A stretch of 64,000 bases of DNA from Methylophilaceae bacterium (GCA_028342535.1 JAOLWQ010000005.1:1-64000), one strand, 5' to 3'. Positions 50,996-63,700 are shown, counted from the first letter of the stretch. Notes: generated from the letters alone by a model not told the origin. Made by a program: numbers and translations.

Positions 50996-51376
50996 ATGAC
51001 TTCAAGTACTAAACCCTATCTTATTAGGAGTATTTTTGATTGGTGTACGGACTCAAACTTTACTCCCTTATTAAATGTTAAGATTACTCCTGGAGTAATT
51101 GCACCAAAAAATTATGTTGAGTCCAATGAAATTGTTTTTAATTTATCTTTAGATTCTGTCAGTAAATTAATTTTTGATAATAATTTTGTTTCTTTTGCAG
51201 CACGTTTTAATGGAAAAAATGAAGATATTTTTCTCCCCATGGAATCAATAGCAGGTATCTACAGTAAGCAAAACGGGCAAGGAATATTTTTCAAAGTTGA
51301 TGAAAATAATTCTGAAAAAAAAGATAAAAATAAAAAGCTAAAAACTAAAAAGAGTCATTTAAGTTTAGTAAAATAA
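50996..51376 (+). CDS. sspB: ClpXP protease specificity-enhancing factor SspB
   Basis: 'TKPYLIRSIFDWCTDSNFTPLLNVKI', 'NEIVFNLSLDSVSKLIFDNNFVSFAARFNGK', 'MESIAGIYSKQNGQGIFF'. Confidence 0.94.
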   Translation: MTSSTKPYLIRSIFDWCTDSNFTPLLNVKITPGVIAPKNYVESNEIVFNLSLDSVSKLIFDNNFVSFAARFNGKNEDIFLPMESIAGIYSKQNGQGIFFKVDENNSEKKDKNKKLKTKKSHLSLVK

Positions 51377-51433
51377 ACATTAAATACTGGTTTCAAATAA
51401 AAAAAATTGATATAGTTACGTTTTTTCAAATAT

Positions 51434-51509
51434 GCCCTCTTAGCTCAGTTGGTAGAGCAACGCACTTGTAATGCGTAGGTCGTCAGTTCGAATCCGACAG
51501 AGGGCACCA
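51434..51509 (+). tRNA. tRNA-Thr (anticodon TGT)
   Basis: Acceptor GCCCTCT/AGAGGGC, anticodon loop CTTGTAA, GTTCGAATC T-loop, encoded CCA. Confidence 0.97.
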
Positions 51510-51539
51510 AACAACACATTCAAATACGCTCTATTTTTA

Positions 51540-51568
51540 TTGACAAAATTATTGGAATACCACATAAT
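51540..51568 (+). promoter_or_regulatory. Candidate sigma70 promoter upstream of tRNA-Tyr
   Basis: TTGACA (51540-51545), 17-nt spacer, CATAAT (51563-51568); 14 nt between the -10 box and the mature tRNA-Tyr 5' end. Confidence 0.7.
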
Positions 51569-51582
51569 TCTGGGTTCGGTCT

Positions 51583-51667
51583 GGAGGGGTGGCCGAGTGG
51601 TTAAAGGCGACGGACTGTAAATCCGTTCTCTCTGAGTACGAAGGTTCGAATCCTTCTCCCTCCACCA
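51583..51667 (+). tRNA. tRNA-Tyr (anticodon GTA)
   Basis: 85 nt with long variable arm; acceptor GGAGGGG/CTCCCTCC; anticodon loop CTGTAAA; encoded CCA. Confidence 0.96.
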
Positions 51668-51710
51668 TAAGCTTTTACTGCTATATGTGGGGTTTATTTA
51701 GTATGGGTAT

Positions 51711-51786
51711 GCGGGTGTAGCTCAGTTGGTAGAGCATTAGTTTTCCAAACTAAATGTCGCGAGTTCGAACCTCGTCGCCCGCTCCA
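51711..51786 (+). tRNA. tRNA-Gly (anticodon TCC)
   Basis: Acceptor GCGGGTG/CGCCCGC; anticodon loop TTTCCAA; TTCGAACC T-loop; encoded CCA. Confidence 0.96.
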
Positions 51787-51805
51787 GATTCTATTTATTG
51801 GATCA

Positions 51806-51880
<75 letters not shown>

Positions 51881-51921
51881 GTTAATTTTTATAAAGAATG
51901 TAATTTTAAGGATAATATATT

Positions 51922-53112
51922 ATGGCTAAAGGTAAATTTGAGCGTACCAAACCACATGTTAACGTTGGCACTATTGGTCACGTTGATCATGGGAAAACAA
52001 CACTAACAGCTGCAATCTCAACTGTGCTCACTAAAAAATTTGGTGGAGATAAAAAAGATTTCGCGGAAATTGATTCAGCGCCTGAAGAAAAAGCACGTGG
52101 TATAACAATTAATACTTCACACGTTGAATATGAAACAGAAAAACGACATTACGCTCACGTTGACTGTCCAGGCCATGCTGATTATGTAAAAAATATGATT
52201 ACTGGTGCCGCTCAAATGGATGGTGCAATACTTGTTTGTTCTGCTGCTGATGGGCCAATGCCTCAAACTCGCGAGCACATTCTTTTATCAAGACAAGTGG
52301 GTGTCCCTCATATTGTTGTGTTCTTAAATAAAGCCGACATGGTGGATGATAAAGAATTATTAGAATTAGTTGAAATGGAAGTACGTGAACTACTTAGTAA
52401 ATACGATTTCCCAGGTGATGATATTCCTATCATCATGGGTTCAGCACTTAAAGCATTAGAAGGAGATACATCAGATATCGGGGAACCAGCAATTCTTAAA
52501 TTAGCTGAAGCATTAGATAGCTACATCCCAGAGCCAGTAAGAGCAATTGATGGCCCTTTCTTAATGCCAGTAGAAGATGTGTTCTCAATCTCAGGCCGAG
52601 GCACTGTGGTGACTGGCCGTATTGAACGTGGTGTTGTGAAAGTTAATGAAGAAATTGAAATTGTTGGATTAAAAGATACAGTGAAAACAATTTGTACGGG
52701 TGTTGAAATGTTCCGCAAATTACTTGATCAAGGTCAAGCAGGCGATAACGTAGGTGTGTTGCTTCGTGGAACAGCTCGAGAAGATGTGGAACGTGGACAA
52801 GTTCTATGTAAACCCGGATCAATAAAACCACATACTAAATTTACAGCGGAAATTTATTGTTTAAGTAAAGATGAAGGTGGAAGACATACACCATTCTTTA
52901 ATGGATACCGCCCACAATTTTATTTTAGAACAACAGATGTAACTGGAGCAGTTGAGCTACCAGAAGGAACAGAAATGGTAATGCCAGGTGATAATGTATC
53001 AATTACAGGAACACTAATTGCTCCAATTGCTATGGAAGAAGGCTTACGATTTGCAATTCGTGAAGGTGGAAGAACGGTTGGTTCTGGTGTAGTAGTAAAG
53101 GTTATTGAATAA
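51922..53112 (+). CDS. tuf: Elongation factor Tu
   Basis: '[32 protein letters not shown]', '[25 protein letters not shown]'. Confidence 0.98.
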   Translation: MAKGKFERTKPHVNVGTIGHVDHGKTTLTAAISTVLTKKFGGDKKDFAEIDSAPEEKARGITINTSHVEYETEKRHYAHVDCPGHADYVKNMITGAAQMDGAILVCSAADGPMPQTREHILLSRQVGVPHIVVFLNKADMVDDKELLELVEMEVRELLSKYDFPGDDIPIIMGSALKALEGDTSDIGEPAILKLAEALDSYIPEPVRAIDGPFLMPVEDVFSISGRGTVVTGRIERGVVKVNEEIEIVGLKDTVKTICTGVEMFRKLLDQGQAGDNVGVLLRGTAREDVERGQVLCKPGSIKPHTKFTAEIYCLSKDEGGRHTPFFNGYRPQFYFRTTDVTGAVELPEGTEMVMPGDNVSITGTLIAPIAMEEGLRFAIREGGRTVGSGVVVKVIE

Positions 53113-53129
53113 AAATATAAGTTAAACCT

Positions 53130-53205
53130 AGGCCAGTAGCTCAATTGGTAGAGTATCGGTCTCCAAAACCGAGGGTTGGGGGTTCGAAGCCCTCCTGGCC
53201 TGCCA
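53130..53205 (+). tRNA. tRNA-Trp (anticodon CCA)
   Basis: Acceptor AGGCCAG/CTGGCCT; anticodon loop CTCCAAA; encoded CCA; between tuf and secE. Confidence 0.97.
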
Positions 53206-53226
53206 ATAAAAGGAAATAAAGCGGGA

Positions 53227-53577
53227 ATGAATATTAATAATATTAGATTAGGCCTATCATTTTTGCTTGTAGGTGGAGGATTGCTAGGGTTTTATATGCT
53301 TTCTGAGCAGCCTACAGTAATAAGAATTTTATCTATATTAGCAGGCGTTGGTGCATTTATTGCTGTTTTTAGAACAACACCTCAAGGCCAAAAAGCTTTT
53401 GGTTTTTTGGGGGAGGCTATAACAGAGGCTAAGAAAGTAGTTTGGCCCACAAGAAAAGAAACTATACAGATGACAATGATAGTTTTTATTTTGGTTGTAA
53501 TTATGGCTATCTTTCTGGCTTTTATTGATATTAGTTTTTCATATATTATAAATTTGTTATTAGGGCGGGGTGATTAA
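53227..53577 (+). CDS. secE: Preprotein translocase SecE
   Basis: '[42 protein letters not shown]'. Start refined to ATG 53227; the track start at 53176 overlaps tRNA-Trp. Confidence 0.95.
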   Translation: MNINNIRLGLSFLLVGGGLLGFYMLSEQPTVIRILSILAGVGAFIAVFRTTPQGQKAFGFLGEAITEAKKVVWPTRKETIQMTMIVFILVVIMAIFLAFIDISFSYIINLLLGRGD

Positions 53578-54113
53578 TGTCAAAGCGTTGGTATATAGTT
53601 CAAGCTTTTGCTGGGTATGAAAAAATTGTACAAAAAGGATTATTGGAGCGCATCGCTCAATCTGAAATAGGCGATCAATTCGGTGAGATATTAGTGCCTG
53701 TTGAGGAAGTAGTTGAAATGAAATCAGGAGAAAAGAAAGTTAGTGAGAGAAGGCTTTATCCTGGATATGTATTAGTACAAATGGAAATGAATGACGATAG
53801 TTGGCATTTAGTAAAAAGTAATCCTAAAGTTACAGCTTTTATTGGAGGCAGCGGAACAAAGCCAGCGCCAATAACGAATGACGAAGTCGATATCATTTTG
53901 CAGAAAATGGATGACAGTAAAGAAAACCCAACGCAAAAATTAACTTTTGAGGTTGGTGAATCAATAAGAGTTGTTGACGGGCCTTTTAAAGATTTTTCTG
54001 GTTCAGTAGATACAATTGATTATGAAAAAAGTAAACTTCGGGTTTCTGTAGTTATATTTGGTCGAGCTACACCGGTAGAGCTTGAATTTGGACAGATTGA
54101 GAAAGAAGTTTAA
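53577..54113 (+). CDS. nusG: Transcription antitermination protein NusG
   Basis: '[24 protein letters not shown]', '[32 protein letters not shown]', 'VRVVDGPF'-type KOW region. Confidence 0.97.
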   Translation: MSKRWYIVQAFAGYEKIVQKGLLERIAQSEIGDQFGEILVPVEEVVEMKSGEKKVSERRLYPGYVLVQMEMNDDSWHLVKSNPKVTAFIGGSGTKPAPITNDEVDIILQKMDDSKENPTQKLTFEVGESIRVVDGPFKDFSGSVDTIDYEKSKLRVSVVIFGRATPVELEFGQIEKEV

Positions 54114-54175
54114 AAATTAGTTGGGAGCTTTTAATTTTTAAAAGCGTTTGAACCAAAATTTAGGAGAGTAAAGAA

Positions 54176-54610
54176 ATGGCAAAAAAAATTGAGGGATATA
54201 TAAAGCTTCAAATACCAGCTGGAAAGGCAAACCCTAGCCCGCCCGTTGGACCAGCTCTAGGACAACGTGGCTTAAACATTATGGATTTTTGTAAAGCATT
54301 TAATGCTGCTACACAAAGTGTTGAGCCAGGCTTACCAATTCCTGTAGTGATTACTGCATTTTCAGACAAAAGTTTTACTTTTGTTATGAAAACACCTCCT
54401 GCTTCAATTTTAATTAAAAAAGCAGCAAAGCTAGCTAAAGGATCTGCAGTTCCCCATACAAATAAAGTAGGTAAAATTACTCGAGCCCAAGCAGAAGAAA
54501 TTGCTACAACAAAAATGCCAGACTTAACAGCATCAGATATGGATGCTGCTGTTAGAACTATTGCAGGTAGTGCAAGAAGTATGGGTATTGATGTGGAGGG
54601 AGTGAAATGA
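54176..54610 (+). CDS. rplK: 50S ribosomal protein L11
   Basis: '[40 protein letters not shown]'. Confidence 0.98.
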   Translation: MAKKIEGYIKLQIPAGKANPSPPVGPALGQRGLNIMDFCKAFNAATQSVEPGLPIPVVITAFSDKSFTFVMKTPPASILIKKAAKLAKGSAVPHTNKVGKITRAQAEEIATTKMPDLTASDMDAAVRTIAGSARSMGIDVEGVK

Positions 54611-55299
54611 GTACAAGTAAAAGGCTTAAAGCTTTAATAGAGAAAGTTGATAGAGATAAGATTTATCCAGTTTTAGATGGTCTTAATTTAGTTAAGGAGA
54701 CAGCTAAGGCTAAATTTGATGAATCTGTAGACGCAGCCATAAATCTTGGCATTGATGCAAAAAAATCTGATCAAGCAGTTAGAGGTGCTTTAGTCCTTCC
54801 GAATGGAACAGGCAAAGTTACTCGTGTAGCAGTATTTGCTCAGGGTGAAGCAGCAGAGGCAGCAAAAAAAGCTGGTGCAGACATTGTTGGATTTGAAGAC
54901 TTGGCTGAACAAGTAAAAAAAGGGGTAATGGATTTTGATGTAGTAATAGCTACTCCTGATGCTATGCGTATTGTTGGTGCCTTAGGCCAGGTGTTAGGCC
55001 CAAGAGGATTAATGCCAAATCCTAAAGTAGGAACAGTAACACCGGACACTGAAAAAGCTGTAAAAAATGCTAAAGCAGGCCAAGTTCAATATAGAACAGA
55101 CAAATCTGGAATTATTCATTGCACAATCGGTAGAGCTTCATTTAGTTCTGATCAATTACAAGGAAATCTAGCTGCATTGGTGGATGAAATTAGTAAAGCA
55201 AAGCCAAAAGATGTCAAAGGTATTTTTATAAAAAAATTATCGGTATCGAGCTCAATGGGAGTCGGAGTTCGAATAGACCAAACAAACTTATTAAATTAA
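54607..55299 (+). CDS. rplA: 50S ribosomal protein L1
   Basis: '[34 protein letters not shown]', '[20 protein letters not shown]'. Confidence 0.98.
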   Translation: MSTSKRLKALIEKVDRDKIYPVLDGLNLVKETAKAKFDESVDAAINLGIDAKKSDQAVRGALVLPNGTGKVTRVAVFAQGEAAEAAKKAGADIVGFEDLAEQVKKGVMDFDVVIATPDAMRIVGALGQVLGPRGLMPNPKVGTVTPDTEKAVKNAKAGQVQYRTDKSGIIHCTIGRASFSSDQLQGNLAALVDEISKAKPKDVKGIFIKKLSVSSSMGVGVRIDQTNLLN

Positions 55300-55374
55300 G
55301 TTTTATGAATTTTGTGAAATTTTTTTTCACAATAAAGAGCTTTGGGTTCATTGATAAGTTTTATGTCAATGGAG

Positions 55375-55522
55375 TTGTCAAAGACCGTAGGTACGAAAGT
55401 TTAATTTAGATAGTTAAACCTACGCAGATGGCGAATCCCCTTAAGGATAATATCCTGATAGAGGTCGTCGTTTTAGTTGGTATTAGGAAACTAATACTTT
55501 TATTTAACGAAAGGAGAAGACC
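55375..55522 (+). promoter_or_regulatory. Candidate L10 leader (autoregulatory 5' UTR of rplJL)
   Basis: Between rplA and rplJ; CGTAGGT (55386-55392) pairs with ACCTACG (55418-55424), followed by CAGATGGCGA and AGGTCGTCG, resembling proteobacterial L10 leaders; extent approximate. Confidence 0.75.
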
Positions 55523-56044
55523 TTGAGTCTGAATCTTGATAAAAAGAAGGCAGTTGTAGCTGAAGTTAGTAAGCAGATCGAGAATGCTCAATCTATTATA
55601 CTCGCAGATTATCGTGGTGTTGGCGTTCAAGATATGACGAATTTAAGGGCAGAAGCTAGGAAATCAGGTGTATATCTTAAAGTGCTTAAGAATAATTTAG
55701 TTAAACGAGCAGTTGAGAACACTCCATTTTCCTCACTATCAGAAGACATGGTAGGGCCTTTATTATTTGGAATTTCTGAAGATCCTGTGTCAGCAGCAAA
55801 GATTTTAAATGATTTTGCTAAGACAAATGATTTATTTACTATTAAAACAGGTGCAATGCCAGATAAAAAACTAGATGCTGGAGCAATTAAAGCTCTTGCT
55901 TCTTTACCAAGTCGAGATGAATTGTTAGCGAAACTGATGGGAACTATGCAAGCCCCAATTGCAAAATTTGTTCGTACATTGAATGAAGTACCAACAAAAT
56001 TTGTAAGAGGAATTGCAGCGGTTAGAGATCAGAAACCAGCATAA
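55523..56044 (+). CDS. rplJ: 50S ribosomal protein L10 (TTG start)
   Basis: '[62 protein letters not shown]'; SD aaaggaga. Confidence 0.97.
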   Translation: MSLNLDKKKAVVAEVSKQIENAQSIILADYRGVGVQDMTNLRAEARKSGVYLKVLKNNLVKRAVENTPFSSLSEDMVGPLLFGISEDPVSAAKILNDFAKTNDLFTIKTGAMPDKKLDAGAIKALASLPSRDELLAKLMGTMQAPIAKFVRTLNEVPTKFVRGIAAVRDQKPA

Positions 56045-56086
56045 TTTATTTTTAAGACTTAATTAAACTATTAGGAGTATTAAAGT

Positions 56087-56467
56087 ATGGCTATTTCAAA
56101 AGAAGACATATTAGAAGGTATTAGTGGCATGTCAGTTCTAGATTTATCAGAATTGATTAAAGAAATGGAAGAGAAATTTGGTGTTTCTGCAGCTGCAGCT
56201 GTAGCAGCTCCTGCAGCAGCAGCTGCAGGCGGCGACGCCCCAGCAGCAGATGATAAGACTGAATTTGATCTTCATTTAACTGCCATTGGTGATAATAAGG
56301 TCAATACTATTAAAGCAGTTCGTGAAATTACAGGTCTTGGCTTAAAAGAAGCGAAAGATATTGTTGATGCTGCACCTAAAGTAGTTAAAGAAACTTTAGA
56401 TAAGGCTAGCGCTGAAGAAGCTTTGAAAAAATTAACTGATGCTGGCGCAACAGGCGAGTTGAAATAA
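56087..56467 (+). CDS. rplL: 50S ribosomal protein L7/L12
   Basis: Ala-rich hinge; '[43 protein letters not shown]'. Confidence 0.98.
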   Translation: MAISKEDILEGISGMSVLDLSELIKEMEEKFGVSAAAAVAAPAAAAAGGDAPAADDKTEFDLHLTAIGDNKVNTIKAVREITGLGLKEAKDIVDAAPKVVKETLDKASAEEALKKLTDAGATGELK

Positions 56468-56480
56468 TTTTAATTTATCT

Positions 56481-56525
56481 GAAGGTTGCTTTTTATCAAA
56501 TAAAGGCAACCTTCATTTATTTTTT
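56481..56525 (+). terminator. Rho-independent terminator/attenuator between rplL and rpoB
   Basis: GAAGGTTGC (56481-56489) / GCAACCTTC (56506-56514) followed by T-rich atttatttttt. Confidence 0.8.
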
Positions 56526-56607
56526 AACAACTGATATTTTATATAACAAGAAATTCGAATTGATAGTTTAGTTTTTTGTTATATAAATTCTTACCTTTGG
56601 AGATGCA

Positions 56608-59600
56608 ATGAGTTATTCCTTTACTGAAAAAAAACGTATTAGAAAAAGTTTTGCAAAAAGAGAAACTGCATTAGAGATACCATATCTTTTGGCATTACAG
56701 CTTGAATCATATAAGGCATTTCTTCAACAAGAAATTAAACCAGAAGATAGAGATGATGCAGGTTTGGAATCAACTTTTAATACACTTTTTCCAATTTCAA
56801 GTCACGCAGGTTTTGCTAGGCTAGATTATGTAAGTTATACCTTGGGGAAAGAAGAGTTTGAGGTAAAGGAATGTCAACAAAGGGGATTAACATACGAAGT
56901 TGTTTTAAAAGTTAAGGTGCGCTTAACTATTTATGATCGAGAGTCTGGCGATAAAAAAGTAATCAAAGATACAAAAGAAGAAGAAGTTTATATGGGAAAA
57001 ATTCCTTTGATGACACAAAATGGGTCATTTGTAATCAATGGGACTGAAAGAGCAATTGTTTCTCAACTACATAGAAGCCCGGGTGTATTTTTTGAGCATG
57101 ACAAAGGAAAGACTCATAGTTCTGGTAAATTATTATTTTCAGCAAGAATTATTCCCTATCGAGGTTCTTGGTTAGATTTTGAATTTGATCCTAAAGATCA
57201 TTTGTTTTTTAGGATTGACCGTAGAAGAAAAATGCCAGTCACAACACTTTTAAAGGCTTTAGGACTGTCACCAGAAGAAATTTTAGCTACTTTTTATGAT
57301 TTTGAAAAATTCCATATAAAAGGTAAAAATGCTTCAATTGAGGTTATTCCTGAGAGGCTAAGAGGAGAGATTGCTAAGCGAGATTATAAAGATAAAAAAG
57401 GCAATCTTATTGTTGCTTCAGAGAAAAGAATTACTGCAAGACATGTTACAGAAATTCAAAATAAAGCTTCATTAATTGTACAAGCTGTGCCTCTTGATTA
57501 TATTGGTAAAAAAATTGCTAAAGCAATTATAGATACTGAAACTGGTGAAGTTGTTGCTGAAACAAATGCAGAAATTACTGAAGAGTTATTCGAGAAAATT
57601 CTTGAATCTGGTATAGAAACATTTAATATTCTTTATTCAAATGAACTTGATCATGGTGACTTTATATCACAAACTTTATCTACAGATGAGGTGCCAGATC
57701 AATATAGTGCTCAAGTTGCAATTTATAGAATGATGAGACCGGGCGAACCTCCAACTGAGGATTCAGTACAGTCGTTATTTGAAGGATTATTTTTTAATCC
57801 AGACCGATATGATTTATCAAATGTTGGACGAATGAAGTTTAATCGAAGAGCATTCCCTAAGTCTTACGATCAATATGCTAACTGGTTAAAAAGGTTTTAT
57901 GATGCTGCAGGGGAAAAGGAAGTAACTGGCGCTCCCGTATTATCCAATGAGGATATATTAGCAGTTGTAGGGATACTTGTGGAGTTGAAAAATACACGGG
58001 GTATTATCGACGACATTGATCATCTAGGTAATAGACGTATTCGTTCAGTTGGAGAATTAGTAGAAAACCAGTTTAGAACGGGTTTAGTTAGGGTGGAGCG
58101 AGCAGTAAAAGAGCGTCTAGGTCAAGCAGAAGCAGATAATTTAATGCCTACTGATTTAATAAATTCTAAACCAATTGCAAGTGCAATTAAGGAGTTTTTT
58201 GGCTCTTCACAGCTTTCACAATTTATGGATCAAACAAACCCACTTTCAGAAATTACGCATAAAAGAAGGATTTCAGCACTAGGGCCCGGAGGGCTAACGC
58301 GTGAGAGAGCTGGGTTCGAAGTTAGAGATGTACACTCAACACATTATGGACGAGTTTGCCCAATTGAAACACCTGAGGGTCCAAATATTGGCTTAATTAA
58401 TTCACTTGCTTTGTATGCAAGAACAAATGAATACGGTTTCCTTGAAACTCCATATAGAAGAGTAGAGGGCGGAAAAGTAACTGCAGAAATCGATTATTTA
58501 TCAGCAATTGAAGAAAGTGAATATACTATTGCTCAAGCAAACTCTGAATTAGATTCTAAGGATAAATTTAAAGAAAGTCGGGTTTCTTCAAGATATCAAA
58601 ATGAATTCACCATGGCAGATAACGATAAAATTAACTACATGGATGTTGCGCCTGGTCAAATTGTATCAGTAGCTGCCTCATTAATTCCCTTTTTGGAACA
58701 TGATGATGCAAACAGAGCTTTAATGGGTGCTAATATGCAGAGACAAGCGGTACCATGTTTACGAGCAGACAAAGCGCTTGTGGGAACAGGAATTGAAAGA
58801 ACTGTAGCCATGGACTCTGGAACGACTGTTCAAGCAAAACGTGGCGGTGTAGTAGATTATGTAGACTCAAGAAGAATCGTTGTAAAAGTTAATGAAAAAG
58901 AAACTGCACAGGATGAAATTGGTGTTGATATTTATAATTTAACAAAATATACACGATCAAATCAGAATACAACGATCAACCAGAAACCTTTGGTAAAAAT
59001 TGGAGAAAAAATTCAACGCGGAGATGTTGTTGCTGATGGCGCATCAACTGATATAGGCGAATTAGCACTAGGCCAAAATATGTTAATTGGCTTTATGCCA
59101 TGGAATGGATATAACTTTGAAGATTCAATTTTAATATCAGAAAAAGTTGTTGCAGAAGACAGATACACATCTATTCATATTGAAGAATTACAAGTTTTAG
59201 CAAGAGATACAAAGCTTGGGGCAGAAGAAATTACACAAGATATATCAAATTTATCTGAAAGAATGTTGGGCCGACTAGATACATCAGGCATTATTTATAT
59301 TGGTGCAGAGGTAGAATCTGGCGATGTCTTGGTTGGTAAAGTGACTCCAAAAGGAGAGACCCAATTAACTCCTGAAGAAAAATTGTTAAGAGCGATTTTT
59401 GGTGAAAAGGCATCTGATGTGAAAGATACTAGTTTGCGGGTTCCATCGGGTATGTCAGGAACAATTATAGATGTTCAGGTTTTCACTCGTGAAGGTATTG
59501 ATAGAGACGATCGTGCAGAAACTATTATAAGCGCTCAACTTGAAGCTTATCAAAGAGACTTGGACGATCAAAAAAGAATTGTAGAAGAAGATATTTTTAC

Positions 59601-60780
59601 AAGAGTCCAAAAAACAATTCTTAATAAATCTATAGTTGGTGGACCAAAACCTCTAAAAAAAGGAGACAAGGTTTCTAAAGAAAATTTATCTATAATTGAG
59701 AAATATGAATGGTTTGATATTCGCTTAAAAGAAGATAAAGATTCCAAACAATTAGAAATATTAAAGGAAAATTTAACTAGAGCAAAAAAAGAATTCGATA
59801 GTCGCTATCAAGAGAAGAAACGTAAATTAACTCAAGGCGATGAGTTGCCTCCTGGCGTCCAAAAGATGGTTAAAGTTTACTTAGCTGTGAAAAGAAGAAT
59901 TCAGCCAGGTGATAAGATGGCAGGCCGACATGGTAATAAAGGAGTTATTTCTAAAATTGCGCCGCAAGAAGATATGCCCTATATGGCTGACGGCACAACA
60001 TTGGATATCGTTCTAAATCCGCTTGGGTTGCCATCAAGAATGAATATTGGACAACTTCTTGAGGTGCATTTAGGCTGGGCTGCTAAAGGGCTTGGAGATA
60101 GAATAAATGAAATGTTGCAAAAAGAAGAAAAGATTTCTGAGGTTAGAAATTACCTTGAGAAAATTTATAATGAGTCATCAGGCAAAGCTGAAAATATTAA
60201 ATCATTAAAAGATGGCGAAATAAAAGAGCTAGCTTCAAATTTAACAGGAGGGGTTCCTTTCGCAACACCTGTTTTTGACGGTGGTGCAGAATCAGATATC
60301 CAACAGATGTTAGATTTAGCTTACCCAGATGATAGTGAGCATACTAAATTACTAGATTTCTCTGCGAAAAAAACTCAAGTTAAGCTATACGATGGGAGAA
60401 CTGGTGAGCCCTTTGAAAGACATGTAACAGTTGGTTATATGCACGTTTTAAAGCTCCATCATTTAGTCGACGATAAAATGCATGCCAGGTCAACCGGGCC
60501 TTATTCGCTTGTTACACAACAACCTTTGGGAGGTAAAGCTCAATTTGGTGGTCAGCGATTTGGAGAAATGGAGGTATGGGCTCTGGAAGCTTATGGAGCG
60601 TCTTATACGCTTCAGGAAATGCTCACTGTTAAATCAGATGACGTTACAGGTAGAACGAAAGTATATGAAAATATTGTCAAAGGTGAACATAAGATAGATG
60701 CAGGCATGCCTGAATCATTCAATGTTTTAACCAAAGAAATTCGTTCATTAGCAATTGATATTGACCTAGATAGAAACTAA
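56608..60780 (+). CDS. rpoB: DNA-directed RNA polymerase subunit beta
   Basis: 1390 aa; '[22 protein letters not shown]', '[17 protein letters not shown]', '[24 protein letters not shown]'. Confidence 0.99.
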   Translation: MSYSFTEKKRIRKSFAKRETALEIPYLLALQLESYKAFLQQEIKPEDRDDAGLESTFNTLFPISSHAGFARLDYVSYTLGKEEFEVKECQQRGLTYEVVLKVKVRLTIYDRESGDKKVIKDTKEEEVYMGKIPLMTQNGSFVINGTERAIVSQLHRSPGVFFEHDKGKTHSSGKLLFSARIIPYRGSWLDFEFDPKDHLFFRIDRRRKMPVTTLLKALGLSPEEILATFYDFEKFHIKGKNASIEVIPERLRGEIAKRDYKDKKGNLIVASEKRITARHVTEIQNKASLIVQAVPLDYIGKKIAKAIIDTETGEVVAETNAEITEELFEKILESGIETFNILYSNELDHGDFISQTLSTDEVPDQYSAQVAIYRMMRPGEPPTEDSVQSLFEGLFFNPDRYDLSNVGRMKFNRRAFPKSYDQYANWLKRFYDAAGEKEVTGAPVLSNEDILAVVGILVELKNTRGIIDDIDHLGNRRIRSVGELVENQFRTGLVRVERAVKERLGQAEADNLMPTDLINSKPIASAIKEFFGSSQLSQFMDQTNPLSEITHKRRISALGPGGLTRERAGFEVRDVHSTHYGRVCPIETPEGPNIGLINSLALYARTNEYGFLETPYRRVEGGKVTAEIDYLSAIEESEYTIAQANSELDSKDKFKESRVSSRYQNEFTMADNDKINYMDVAPGQIVSVAASLIPFLEHDDANRALMGANMQRQAVPCLRADKALVGTGIERTVAMDSGTTVQAKRGGVVDYVDSRRIVVKVNEKETAQDEIGVDIYNLTKYTRSNQNTTINQKPLVKIGEKIQRGDVVADGASTDIGELALGQNMLIGFMPWNGYNFEDSILISEKVVAEDRYTSIHIEELQVLARDTKLGAEEITQDISNLSERMLGRLDTSGIIYIGAEVESGDVLVGKVTPKGETQLTPEEKLLRAIFGEKASDVKDTSLRVPSGMSGTIIDVQVFTREGIDRDDRAETIISAQLEAYQRDLDDQKRIVEEDIFTRVQKTILNKSIVGGPKPLKKGDKVSKENLSIIEKYEWFDIRLKEDKDSKQLEILKENLTRAKKEFDSRYQEKKRKLTQGDELPPGVQKMVKVYLAVKRRIQPGDKMAGRHGNKGVISKIAPQEDMPYMADGTTLDIVLNPLGLPSRMNIGQLLEVHLGWAAKGLGDRINEMLQKEEKISEVRNYLEKIYNESSGKAENIKSLKDGEIKELASNLTGGVPFATPVFDGGAESDIQQMLDLAYPDDSEHTKLLDFSAKKTQVKLYDGRTGEPFERHVTVGYMHVLKLHHLVDDKMHARSTGPYSLVTQQPLGGKAQFGGQRFGEMEVWALEAYGASYTLQEMLTVKSDDVTGRTKVYENIVKGEHKIDAGMPESFNVLTKEIRSLAIDIDLDRN

Positions 60781-60791
60781 GGAGATCACAC

Positions 60792-63700
60792 ATGAAAGCA
60801 TTACTAGATCTATTTAAACAGACTACACAGCAACAAGAATTTGATGCAATTAAAATTGCGTTAGCATCTCCAGAAAAAATTAGGTCTTGGTCTTTTGGCG
60901 AAGTAAAGAAACCAGAGACTATTAACTATAGAACCTTTAAACCAGAGAGAGATGGACTTTTTTGTGCAAAGATTTTTGGACCAACAAAAGATTATGAATG
61001 TTTATGCGGAAAGTATAAGAGGTTAAAACATCGTGGCGTTATATGTGAGAAATGTGGTGTGGAAGTCACCTTGTCGAAAGTAAGGCGAGAAAGAATGGGC
61101 CATATAGATCTTGCAAGTCCTGTAGCACACATTTGGTTTCTTAAGAGTTTACCAAGTCGCCTAGGAATGGTTCTTGATATTCCTTTAAGAGATATAGAAA
61201 GAGTTTTATATTTTGAGGCCTACATGGTGACTGAGCCTGGAATGGTTCCAGAGCTAAAAAAAGGTCAATTACTATCTGAAGATGATTATTTAGCTAAAGT
61301 TGAAGAATTTGGCGATGAATTTAATGCTGTAATGGGAGCCGCAGGTGTTAAGGAGTTATTAAAATCAATTAAGATTAACGATGTAGTTGAAGAATTACAT
61401 GCAGAATTAAAAGCAACTAGTTCTGAAGCTAAACAAAAAAAACTTGCAAAAAGATTAAAAGTTTTAGAAGCCTTTAAGAGTTCTGGAATTAAACCAGAAT
61501 GGATGATATTGGATATTTTACCAGTACTGCCACCTGAGTTAAGACCCTTAGTTCCTCTTGATGGAGGACGATTTGCGACGTCTGATTTGAATGACCTATA
61601 TAGAAGAGTTATCAATAGAAATAATCGTCTTCGTCGCCTACTTGATTTAAGAGCGCCTGAGATTATTGTAAAAAATGAAAAGAGAATGTTACAAGAATCT
61701 GTGGACTCATTGCTTGATAATGGTCGCCGTGGAAAGGTAATGACGGGAGCAAATAAGAGACCGCTAAAATCATTAGCTGATATGATTAAAGGTAAAGGTG
61801 GTCGATTTAGACAGAACTTACTAGGAAAGAGGGTAGATTATTCTGGACGTTCAGTTATTGTTGTTGGGCCACAATTAAAATTACACCAATGTGGATTACC
61901 AAAAAAAATGGCGCTTGAGCTATTCAAGCCATTTATATTTAATAAATTAGAGATTTTAGGGTTAGCTACTACTATCAAAGCAGCAAAGAAAAAGGTAGAG
62001 GAAGAGGGTCCGGAAGTATGGGATATTTTGGAAGATGTAATTAGAGAGCATCCAGTACTTTTAAATAGAGCACCAACCCTTCACAGGTTGGGTATCCAGG
62101 CTTTCGAGCCAGTATTAATTGAAGGTAAAGCAATTCAGCTACACCCTTTAGTTTGTGCGGCCTTTAATGCAGATTTTGATGGAGACCAAATGGCTGTTCA
62201 CGTTCCATTGTCTCTCGAAGCCCAAATGGAAGCAAGAACATTAATGCTAGCCTCAAATAATATCTTATCACCTGCAAATGGCGAACCCATTATTGTGCCT
62301 TCACAGGATATTGTTTTAGGACTATATTATTTGACAAGAGAAAAAATTGCAGCAAAAGGCGAAGGTATGAAATTTGCTGATGTTGATGAAGTAAGGCGTG
62401 CTTATGATAATGGCGATGCAGATCTCCACGCTAGAGCTACAGTTAGAATTAATGAATACGAATTAAATTTTGATAATAGCACTACTTTAAAAGTAAATAG
62501 ATATGAAACAACTATCGGTAGAGCCTTATTATCAGAAATTCTACCAGCTGGGTTACCATTCGATTTAATTAATAGGAGTTTGAAGAAAAAAGAAATATCA
62601 AAACTTATTAATGTTGGATTTAGAAAGATTGGAATTCGCGATACAGTAATTCTTGCAGATAACTTAAAAAATATGGGTTATAAATATGCTACAAAATCTG
62701 GTATGTCTATTACTGTTCATGACATGAAGATACCAGCTGAAAAAGAACAATTGCTAGGGGCTGCAAGGTCTGAGGTTCAAGAAATTGAAGATCAATATTC
62801 CTCTGGACTTGTTACTCAAGGAGAGAGATATAATAAAGTAGTAGATATATGGGGCCGAACAGGAGATAAAGTTGCTGATGCAATGATGAAACAATTGCAA
62901 GATGAGCCGGTTATGGATGTCAATAATAAGCCAGTAAAAGACGAGAAGGGAAATCCAATGCGCCAGGAATCATTTAATGCTATATATATGATGGCTGATT
63001 CAGGTGCTAGGGGGTCTGCAGCTCAGGTTAGACAACTCGCTGGAATGCGAGGTTTAATGGCTAGGCCAGATGGTTCAATTATTGAGACTCCGATTACAGC
63101 AAACTTTCGTGATGGATTAAACGTATTGCAATATTTTATATCTACTCACGGCGCACGAAAAGGCTTAGCAGATACAGCACTCAAAACAGCAAATTCTGGG
63201 TATTTAACCAGAAGGTTAGTTGATGTAACTCAGGACCTTGTAGTTACTGAACTTGATTGTGAAACGGATGAAGGTCTTTTAACTAAAGCATTGGTTAAAG
63301 GTGGTGAGACCGTAACGCCTTTAAGTGACAGAATCTTAGGTAGAGTTTCTGCATTAGACATAATAAATCCAGAGACACAAGAGATTCTTTATAATGCAGG
63401 CATCCTTTTAGGTGAGGATGAAGTAGAGAAAATTGAAGCCCTTGGAATAGATGAAATAACAGTTAGGACTGCACTTACTTGTAAGACTCGTTATGGTATT
63501 TGTGCTAAATGCTATGGCCGAGATCTTGGTCGAGGTAATTTAATTAACCAAGGAGAATCGGTTGGAGTCATCGCAGCCCAATCAATTGGTGAGCCTGGAA
63601 CACAGCTAACTATGAGAACATTCCATATTGGTGGTGCAGTTTCAAGAGCAGCATCTGTAAGTCAGATAGAAAATAAATCTGCTGGGAAAGTTAGATATAA

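Noticed and set aside
55406-55630. 74-aa minus-strand ORF
   Set aside because: Antisense to the L10 leader and rplJ start; explained by those features.
56190-56240. Repetitive GCAGCTGCAGC stretch
   Set aside because: This is the normal Ala-rich hinge of L7/L12 (rplL).
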